Source: Ophiura sarsii
Taxonomy: Eukaryota > Echinodermata > Ophiuroidea > Amphilepidida > Ophiuridae
NCBI GenBank assembly: GCA_035610835.1
Contig: CM069457.1
Span: forward strand, 41,333,319 to 41,397,318
DNA: 64,000 nucleotides
Reading direction: 5' to 3'
Program-made: the position numbers and the translations under genes
Part shown: positions 56,191 to 64,000 of the stretch, piece after piece
Layout of the letters: each line of letters starts with the position of its first letter
Numbering within the stretch: the stretch's first letter is position 1
Notes under the pieces: model-generated
Told to the model about the DNA's origin: nothing
What the model saw: only the letters and a program-made list of their open reading frames with translations
Databases searched by the model: none

Positions 56191-57760
56191 GCGAATAGTA
56201 GACAAACTGTCATAATTCGCAGTGTCGTACTGCTAATAGCCAGTTCGTTGATGTAAATGACTTTAAGGGTATTGCTAATAGTATTAATGACATCTTTGCT
56301 TCAGTGTCCAATGATCTCGAACCACTTGATATTAACAAGCTTCCAGCATATCTGCCTGACTCCAAACCAAGTCCTATTGTCGAAGAGTTTGAGGTTTTTA
56401 AGATGTTAAATAAAGTTAAGGTGGGGAAAGCAGGGGGACCTGATGGTATATCTGCCAGGTTGATAAAGGAGTTCTCTTATGAATTAAAGAACCACTTACA
56501 TATTATCCTAAATCAGTCTTACAAGGAAGGGTCTGTGCCATCTCAGTGGAAAAAGGCTGTGGTGGTCCCAATTCCAAAAACCAAGCCTGCAAATTGGGAA
56601 AAATTAAGACCTATTTCCCTGACTGACCACTTCGCCAAGGTAGCTGAGGGGTTTATGGCCAAGTGGTTATTAAATGATTTGGAAAGTAACATCGATCCCA
56701 ATCAATATGGCAATAGGAAGGGTGTTTCCACTACCCACTACCTTGTGAAACTGATGGATACCTTGCTGAATAATTCTGATAAACCTGGTCACTTTAACTC
56801 TGTTGTTATTACTGATTTCAGCAAAGCCTTTGACTTAGTCGATCACAATCTCTTAATTAACAAATTCATCACTCTTGGTGTGCGTCCATCTGTTATTGCA
56901 TGGATTGCAAACTTTCTTGATGGACGTGAACAATGTGTCAGGTATAAGGGACATAATAGCAAGTGGTTGAAACTCAAAGGTGGTGTTCTACAAGGTACAC
57001 GGATAGGTCCACTTGGATTTGTCACTTTGGTCAATGACGCGGCTACCGATAATGCTCTTACGACATTGAAATATGTCGATGACCTTACCTTGATTGAGAC
57101 GAGATCACGTGATAAACCTCCGGTCATACAAGATCATCTTGACAAATTCAGTGACTGGGCCAAGAACAATCATATGAAGTTGAACCCTTCTAAATGTGCT
57201 TACATGAAAGTTTCCTTTCTTAAGAAACAAGATGAGGATCAAATTCCTACAATTGATCAAGTGCCACTTCAAGAGGTGTCAACAGCAAAAGTACTGGGTG
57301 TCCATGTCAGTTCAGACCTAAAATGGAGTTAACCATATCTGCGAGGTGCTCAAAAAAGCTAACTCCAGACTGTATCTACTGAAGCTTCTCAAACATTTCA
57401 ACTTGCCAACTGATGATCTTGTAACCATATATTCTGGATTCGTTCGCCCAATGGCTGAATACGCTGCCCCTGTGTGGCATCCTGGGCTTACTGTTCATGA
57501 AGATCTCGCTCTTGAACGGATCCAGAAGAGGGCATGCAGGATCATCGTTGGCAAATACTACACAACTTATCATGAAGCCCTTGAGCTTTGCCATCTTCAA
57601 GCTTTACATGATAGACATAAGCAGCTTTGTCTGAAATTCTTCAACTCTCTTATTGAGTCCGAGCATTTCAACAGTTGGGTGCCACCCAGGAGAGGCACCT
57701 TCCGGAAAATACCCGGATGTCCTTTGGTCTATCCCTCAAGCTTTCACTTTAGTTATTAAA
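56190..57760 (+). pseudogene. Non-LTR retrotransposon reverse transcriptase, 5'-truncated and frameshifted
   Basis: An open frame from about 56210 to 57332 and a second from 57346 to 57759 together cover a LINE-type reverse transcriptase and the region after it. Visible motifs are AGGPDGISARLIKE, PIPKTKPANWEKLRPISLTD, TDFSKAFDLVDH and the catalytic box as YVDD rather than the commoner YADD. The second frame has RLYLLKLLKHF and FVRPMAEYAAPVWHPGLT, usual for CR1/L2/jockey-like elements. A single extra base near 57330 breaks the frame. The endonuclease and first frame are missing, as in normal 5' truncation. I noticed no poly-A tail or short 3' repeat, so the 3' end is uncertain. Confidence 0.88.
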
Positions 57761-58049
57761 ATTTGCAAATATTGCTTTGGTCACTGGCACTTCAGATAAA
57801 TGAAAGTTTATTGACTTTTACTTAAAAATACTGACTTCTTCTCACCCACTTACAATTGCATTCGTGATTGATGGTGACAAGGGAGACTTTTACACATATT
57901 GATGTATTGATGTAATTCCAGAAGTTTGTTTTGCAGTTGATTAAAATATTTACTCTATCCAGAATCCGGAACATGTTGTTTTATATTTCGTACAAGCTTT
58001 GACAATCAATTTGTTGTCCATAGGCCTATTCATTTTAGGCCCAAATTAA

Positions 58050-58360
58050 ACTAGTTGTGTTGCCCTCCCTCACCAACTTTTTGGGAACTGAGTTTACCCC
58101 TCTCAACTACTAACCTAAGACTCTAACCTTTTTGACGCCAACATCTATTCTAATGACATTTATAAGAGGGTTCTTAGGTTAGTAGTTTACCCCCTCTCAA
58201 CTACTATGAGACCCTAACTCTTTTGGCACCAACATCGATTCTAATGACATTTAAGAGGGGGTCTTGTCAGTAGTTTACCCCCCCCCCCCCCTCTCAACTA
58301 CTAATCTGAGACACTTACTCTTTTGGCACCAAAATCAATTTGAATGACATTTAAGAGGGG
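58050..58360. repeat. Short degenerate tandem repeats
   Basis: The phrase cctctcaactactaacctaa, gaccctaactcttttggc, gccaacatcgattctaatga and catttaagagggggtcttag recurs three or four times, and again around 58640-58760. Confidence 0.75.
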
Positions 58361-58366
58361 GTCTTA

Positions 58367-58635
58367 GGGACGCACCATTAGATTTTCAGGTGGGGGTAGG
58401 AAGTTTTTGGAGAAAGAAAAAAATCCCCCTCTATAATTTATCCAGGCCAAAAAAAACCAACAACAAAATAACCCCTCTACCCCACCCGACTCAATATGAA
58501 TGAATACATTTTGTTTAAAAATTCGCCCCGCTTCGGCGGCGCAAAAAAAATCCTCCCTACGGCGGCCAAATAAAAAAAGATTTCCCCGAACCCAACTTCC
58601 TACCCCCTGAAACAAATCTATAAATGGTGCGTCCC
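58367..58635. mobile_element. PIF/Harbinger-like MITE (GGGACGCACCATT ends)
   Basis: The ends gggacgcaccatt and aatggtgcgtccc (approximate complements with small indels) are flanked by a 3 bp TTA duplication (58364-58366 and 58636-58638). The family assignment rests only on the target length. Confidence 0.7.
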
Positions 58636-58911
58636 TTAAATAGTAGTTTACCCCTTTCAACACTAACCTAAGACCCTATTTTTTTGGCGCCAAAATCGAT
58701 TAGGTTAGTAGTTTACCCTCTCTCAACTACTAACCTTTTTTGGCGCCAAAATCGATTTGAATGACATTTGATACCCAAAATAGAGTCTCTGACTCTGACT
58801 AATTTCATTAAAAAAGTTTAATTCTTTTATGTACACATTTATAGTTTAAAAGTTACAATGCTTGTTAAATCAAGGAGTTAAATTTGGCGCCAAAAAGGGT
58901 TGACACTTCCC

Positions 58912-59264
58912 TTAAAGGCATATTATGTGATCTTTTCCAGGGAGCGCCCTCTATTCATGATTTTTTTTAGTAAGTAGATTTTCTTGTAGATTTACATTTC
59001 TGATCATAAATCGTACTTACATTCTAAGTTACAGAGCGATACGATTCCTAATTACCTCAAAATCATGGTTTAGAGTGAATTTATACTAGAGTAAAATAAG
59101 TTGTCAGTAATCCGACAGTTTTTTTTCACTCTAAAACCATGATTTTGAAGTAATTAAGAATCGTATCGCCATGATCAGAATGTAAATCTGCAAGAAAATC
59201 TGTTTTCAATTTTTTTTTCGATGTTGAGGATGTTCCCTGGAAAGATCACATAATATACCTTTAA
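58912..59264. mobile_element. TTAA MITE family B, copy 2
   Basis: TTAAAGGCATATTATGTGAT and the complement atcacataatatacctttaa bound the element. The arms fold around ccgacagttttttttcac. It matches 19062-19449. Confidence 0.88.
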
Positions 59265-59878
59265 AAGGGGACATAAAAACCCCTACCCATTTCTAAGGCC
59301 AAAAAAAAAAAATTGTTATGTTGTCCTCAACAGCTTTCAGAGAGGAGGGGCGGGTGGGCGGATTTTTTTTTAATTTTTTTTTTTTTTTTAATTTTCTTTT
59401 ACCAGCAGAAGCTCAAAGTTCAGCCAACAAGAAGTTAAAATCACTCTAAGAGCCGCACATATGTTATAAACACTTAATTTAATATTAATGCCATTTAAAC
59501 TATTTTTAAAAAAATCTGAAAAAAATCTGAAAAAAAAACTGAAAAAAAAAAAAATCTGAAAAAAAAAAAAATCGGAGCGGCCCTAAAATGACGAGCGGGC
59601 GGTCGAGGACAACATAACAATTTATTTATTTTTTGGCCTAAGGGTGATTTTGGAAAAATCGGTACCCATTTTTAGGGGTTTTGCTTCATTTTAGACCAAA
59701 TTTTAGCAAATTATCACATCGATTTGAATGACATTTGATACCCAAAATAGAGTCTCTGACTCTGACTCATTTCATTAAAAAAGTTTAATTCTTTTATGTA
59801 CACATTTATAGTTTAAAAGTTACAATGCTTGTTAAATCAAGGAGTTAAATTTGGCGCCAAAAAGGGTTGACACTTCCC

Positions 59879-60232
59879 TTAAAGGCATATTATGTGATCT
59901 TTTCCAGGGAGCGCCCTCTATTCATGATTTTTTTTAGTAAGTAGATTTTCTTGTAGATTTACATTTCTGATCATAAATCGTACTTACATTCTAAGTTACA
60001 GAGCGATACGATTCCTAATTACCTCAAAATCATGGTTTTAGAGTGAATTTATACTAGAGTAAAATAAGTTGTCAGTAATCCGACAGTTTTTTTTCACTCT
60101 AAAACCATGATTTTGAAGTAATTAAGAATCGTATCGCCATGATCAGAATGTAAATCTGCAAGAAAATCTGTTTTCAATTTTTTTTTCGATGTTGAGGATG
60201 TTCCCTGGAAAGATCACATAATATACCTTTAA
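59879..60232. mobile_element. TTAA MITE family B, copy 3 (within the duplicated segment)
   Basis: This is the same element as 58912-59264, carried along by the 967 bp duplication rather than by a separate insertion. Confidence 0.88.
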
Positions 60233-60709
60233 AAGGGGACATAAAAACCCCTACCCATTTCTAAGGCCAAAAAAAAAAATTGTTATGTTGTCCTCGACAG
60301 CTTTCAGAGAGGAGGGGCGGGCGGGCGGATTTTTTTTTAATTTAATTTTTTTTTTAAATTTTCTTTTACCAGCAGAAGCTCAAAGTTCAGCCAACAAGAA
60401 GTTAAAATCACTCTAAGAGCCGCACATATGTTATAAACACTTAATTTAATATTAATGCCATTTAAACTATTTTTAAAAAAATCTGAAAAAAATCTGAAAA
60501 AAAAAAAAAATCTGAAAAAAAAAAAAAAAAATCTGAATTTTTTGATGTTCCATTATATTAATTAATTACAATATCATTAGTTTGTTTATTAACGAGACTC
60601 TTTTTGGGGGTACGAGTGAGCACTTTATTTAATCACGATTTTCTTTTTTTGATTCGGCTGTTGTGTTGTGTTGTGTTGTGAATGTGATGTTCGTGATTTA
60701 TTTTTACAC

Positions 60710-60757
60710 TAGCGGAACGCCCGTCCTTCGGACGGGCTCTCCCGCTAGGGAGTAGGG
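60710..60757 (+). mobile_element. Helitron-like 3' terminus (hairpin plus CTAG)
   Basis: The hairpin gcccgtccttcggacgggc is followed by tctcccgctag. A GC-rich hairpin about ten bases before a terminal CTAG is the usual Helitron 3' end. The base after it is g rather than the usual t, and no 5' TC end was identified. Confidence 0.4.
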
Positions 60758-60919
60758 CCTACCATATAGAACACCTACAAAATGAAACACTTAGAGTTTT
60801 GGAAAATCTATAACGAAACACATAGGAATAGAACAATATTTAAAAGGTTTTGTATTGAGTAGGCCTAATTCAAAAGTTTTCATATTTCAATTTAAAAAAA
60901 TTGAAAAAGAACCCCAGCC

Positions 60920-61520
60920 TGCCCACGCCCCGTGGCATATTTCAACTCCAAGGCCTAGACCTTAGACCATCTCCCGTACCCCACCCATCCCTCCCGCCCC
61001 AACAACGTGGCATATCCGTTACGCAATTTAGCATCACATTTCTTCATTAACCCCCTGTCTCCACACCACATTACATCATTACACACAACCCCCATTCGTC
61101 ACCGCCCCCGCCCGCCCCGCCCCCGTGGCATATCTCAACTCCAAGGCCAAAAGTTCTCCGCCCCGCTACTTATCTCAATGCCAAGGCCTAAGTAGCGCGG
61201 CGTATTTTTCCAATATGTGTCCGCCCGCGTGTTACATAATACAGTATCAAATCCCACATCTGACACCATCGTTACGCAATTTAATAATACATGTCTTTAT
61301 TTCATTATTAACCCCATCCCAAACCACATACAAGTAACCCTAACATAAGCTAGGCCCTAAGGGTATCATTACACACAACCCCTAACCGTCACCGCTCCCG
61401 CCCCGGTGGCTTATGCAACCCCAAGGCCTAAACCGTAACCAACTCCTGTGGCGCAGCGTATTTCTCTAATATTTGTCCGCCCGCGTGTGTAGGGTGCGTG
61501 GGTGTAGTGCGTGTGCGCAT
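60920..61520. repeat. Degenerate ~240 bp repeats with GTGGCATATCTCAACTCCAAGGC words
   Basis: The phrases ccccgtggcatat, tcaactccaaggcct, gcgcggcgtatttttccaat and tgtccgcccgcgtg recur around 60930, 61130, 61200 and 61410-61490. They may belong to the Helitron-like sequence just upstream. Confidence 0.55.
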
Positions 61521-62376
61521 TTTTTTGCATGGCGCATTGCGACGCGTTATGTCCTACGCGCGCTGACTGCATGGTTACAGTGTACGCATGAGAAAAACAA
61601 ACATGGCCCGTCGTAGAAATAGTCTCAAAAGCCGGGCTGATAAGGCCCTGGATTTCCTGCTTTTGCTCATATCTCGGTCAATTCTGTACGGTTTTCAGCC
61701 ATTTATAGCTTATAACCCGTGTCAAGTCATCATCTATTATCAGTGCAACGTTCACGGCTTTTAGACGCAAAATGAGAAAGCCTTTTCAAGAGACACACAC
61801 ACATACATACAACATACGGTGAATTATAGTAAGATAACGATTGACTATTTATAGTATTAATAATAATTATCCTGGCGCCCCGGGAAAACCAAGTTATTTT
61901 GTTGCACTTTTGAATTTGTCATAAATTACGTTTTTCTCGTAATTAATAAACATTGGAATTTAAATTAAATTTTAAATTATGATATTTTTTTCTTCTTTTT
62001 TTCCCCATAGTAAACTTTACCACATATCGCTCACATAACGTCTCGGTGATTTTCTTCCAGAAACAACACACTAGTGATCCTCTTGCCGACTTCCACAAAA
62101 GTCAACAAAACCAATATCAAGTCTTCTCATCCTTTTGACACTTGTCCACCCAGTTTTTTAGAAGACCTTGTTGTTTTAATCATGAAAAATAGTGAATTTA
62201 TCAATTATGCATTTTCAATTTTGTCTTGGTGGCCAAATATGGCTCCCAAGCTTGGTGGCCAATTTGGTCCACCGGCAATGACTGAGTTACTTAGCCTAGG
62301 ACATGTAGGACTAGGTCAGGTCGCTCAATTTGCTAAATTTGACTAGTCTATACTGTGTTACGTGTAAAATTTAAAC

Positions 62377-62452
62377 ATGCTAAACTCTGATCATGCAGAT
62401 AATTTGTCACAGGCAGATTCTCGGGCAGATGGCGCTGGGAAAGAAGAATTGG
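62377..62452 (+). CDS. Weak candidate first coding exon, plus strand
   Basis: An ATG opens 76 nt encoding MLNSDHADNLSQADSRADG then AGKEEL, ending at a consensus donor (ttgg then gtaagt, phase 1). It would continue beyond the G-rich minisatellite. No downstream exon was found in the remaining 1.5 kb, so this is only a suggestion. Confidence 0.22.
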
Positions 62453-62589
62453 GTAAGTACAAATCAAGGTCGATGAAATACAAGGGGTGTGTCAGAAACA
62501 TCCATTCAGCACCAAGCAAAAGTTTTGTCTATTGTAAAAAAAGTTTTTGTAGTGATGGGCGGCGCAACGATAATCGATACCATGGTATA

Positions 62590-63320
62590 TTTGTAATGTT
62601 TGGTGTGAGGTGGGGTATAGGGAGGGTGTTTGTAATTGGGAAGGGGTTAGTGATGAGGGATTGTGGTTGGGAGGGGGTTAGTGATGGGGATTGTGGTTGG
62701 GGAGGGGGTTAGTGGTGGGGAGGGGTTGTGGTGGAGGGCAGGGATTTGTGGTGGCGAATGGGAATGGGATGGCCCTGGGGAGAGGGTTTATGGTGGGGAA
62801 GGGGGATGGTGGCGTGGATGCATGGGGTGGGAAGGGTTGGCCTAGGGGTGGGGTGGTTAGGGTGTCTGTGGTGGGGGAGGGGTTTGTGGTGCGGTGAGGA
62901 GGGTAGGCCGTGGACTGGGGAGTAGGCCGTGGGATGGATAGGGTGTTTGTGGTGGGAGAGGGGTTTTGTGGTGGAGAGGGGTTTTGTGAATGAAAGGGGA
63001 GGGGTTTGTGGTGGGGATGGGAAAGGGAGGGGGTTTGTGGAGGGGAGGGGGTTTGTGGTGGGGATGGGAAGGGGAGGGGGTTTATGGTGGGGATGGGAAG
63101 AGGAGGGGGTTTGTAGAAATTGTGGTGGGGATGGGAAGGGGAGGGAGTTTGTGGTGGGGGTTTTGGTGGCATGGGTGGGTGGGGAGGGGAGGTTGTAGGG
63201 GTGGTTTAGATTTGGAGGGGGCATTGCGGGAAGGTGGAGTAGGTTTGTGGTTGGGGTGGGGTGGGTTTGTGCATGTGGGATGGGGGTGAGAGGGGTTTGT
63301 GGTGGGGGAGGGGATTGGTG
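62590..63320. repeat. G-rich minisatellite, ~25-35 bp variable unit
   Basis: Units such as gggtttgtggtggggatggg and aaggggaggg repeat irregularly. The plus strand is almost free of C and has dense G tracts, so G-quadruplexes are likely. Open frames on both strands (Gly/Trp/Val-rich and Pro/His/Thr-rich) come from the repeat. Confidence 0.9.
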
Positions 63321-63479
63321 TGTGTACACCAATAAGTACACAATAAGGCCCCCAAAAAAGTTGTGTTGCCCTCAGCGACCGACCCTAAAAACTAGGGTCG
63401 CATTTTTTTTTTTTTTTTAAGATTTAAATTTGATTAAAAGTGTCTAAATGTTACTATTTCTTGCTTGAAATAAATAAGT

Positions 63480-64000
63480 ACCGTAATATCCCTATTAAGC
63501 GCGCAGGGCTCTTAGCAAAGTCTTTTAGGATGGGCGCTTATTAAGTTACTTTTTTTAAAGTCGTTTATCGTGGAAACTGTCAAATTGTTTCCGAATTTTG
63601 ATGCACATTTTTCCGAATTTTGATGCACATTTTTGGTGGAAAATGAGACCTGTCATCACGAAATGAGAGTTAAGTCGGAAAATTTGATTTTTAAGGTTTG
63701 TCCAGATTCAGAATACTCAAGAAACAAGCTTTAAAATGGTATGCAACATGTCATAATTGCTCAATGTTATCCTTGTCAAAATTCCTTTGTGTTCTATTGA
63801 TTTTTGGCGTGTTCATTGGACCATATCTCCTATGCACACTGGCGACTTAACGCTCATTTTGTGGTGACAGGTCTCAAATGTGCACAGCCCGCTGATACAT
63901 GGATCGCCAACATGTTGTTGATGCCGGGACTTTCGGACGCTACTTTCATGCTTTATTTTGAGCTGCAGTGGCTAAAAAGATGGGCGCTTATTAGATGTTA
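63480..64000. mobile_element. Element with ATTAAGCGC ends, incomplete at window edge
   Basis: The block ccctattaagcgcgc with gggcgcttattaagt near 63500-63545 is echoed by gatgggcgcttattagatgt at the window end. The short direct repeat ttttccgaattttgatgcac occurs twice at about 63590-63630. The right border is outside the window. Confidence 0.45.

Larger units (their letters stand above)
58751..60535. repeat. ~820 bp direct duplication at a 967 bp offset
   Basis: From atcgatttgaatgacatttg at 58751 and 59718 the sequence repeats almost without change through the MITE, the gggcgg/poly-T block and ctgaaaaaaa. The differences are mostly in homopolymers and single bases, so the duplication is recent. 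Confidence 0.92.

Noticed and set aside
62663..63341. Gly/Trp-rich and Pro/His-rich open frames on both strands
   Set aside because: They follow from the C-depleted G-rich minisatellite.

Overview
The window looks like a gene-poor, AT-rich nuclear genome of a metazoan, most probably a marine invertebrate. Coding sequence is split into short exons with GT-AG introns. The space between is packed with small DNA transposons that carry target-site duplications, a tRNA-derived SINE, a decayed non-LTR retrotransposon, micro- and minisatellites, and very long poly-G/poly-C runs. The phylum cannot be fixed from sequence alone. An echinoderm or hemichordate is a guess from the repeat style.

Layout. 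1-3.1 kb is a tandem array of a roughly 190-240 bp unit. 3.2-8 kb holds nested DNA transposons (mariner-like with a hAT-like inside, then a large foldback). Two intact minus-strand single-exon reading frames, 8490-9776 (428 aa) and 13984-14892 (302 aa), are diverged tandem paralogs. They share an N-terminal RRx(S/T)LPP site and a C-terminal QF-x2-(M/L)R-x-CRYLR motif. I do not recognise the family. The 5' flank of the second contains a diverged tandem duplication. 15.5-24.7 kb is a transposon cemetery with a TTTCA/TTTTA pentanucleotide array and an 18 bp minisatellite.

26784-53962 (minus) is the main result: a multi-exon gene assembled by eye from eleven exons whose splice phases all agree. 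It gives a 592-residue protein with a basic, Ser-rich, nuclear-looking N-terminus, an acidic tract, and a helical/coiled-coil C-terminal half. Exon 4 has been amplified into an array of about 63 tandem 113 bp units (42427-49577). Each unit carries the last 97 bp of the exon, its 5' splice site and 16 bp of intron, but not the 3' splice site. Exon 7 is duplicated as two symmetric 87 nt copies. Fragments resembling the end of the last exon recur downstream of it.

54-64 kb contains further MITEs, a broken non-LTR reverse transcriptase (about 56.2-57.8 kb), a 967 bp direct duplication, a Helitron-like hairpin terminus, a G-rich minisatellite, and one weak candidate plus-strand first exon.

The genes do not form a recognisable pathway. 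The two Ser/Arg-rich paralogs and the chromatin-like coiled-coil protein are independent units on the same strand.
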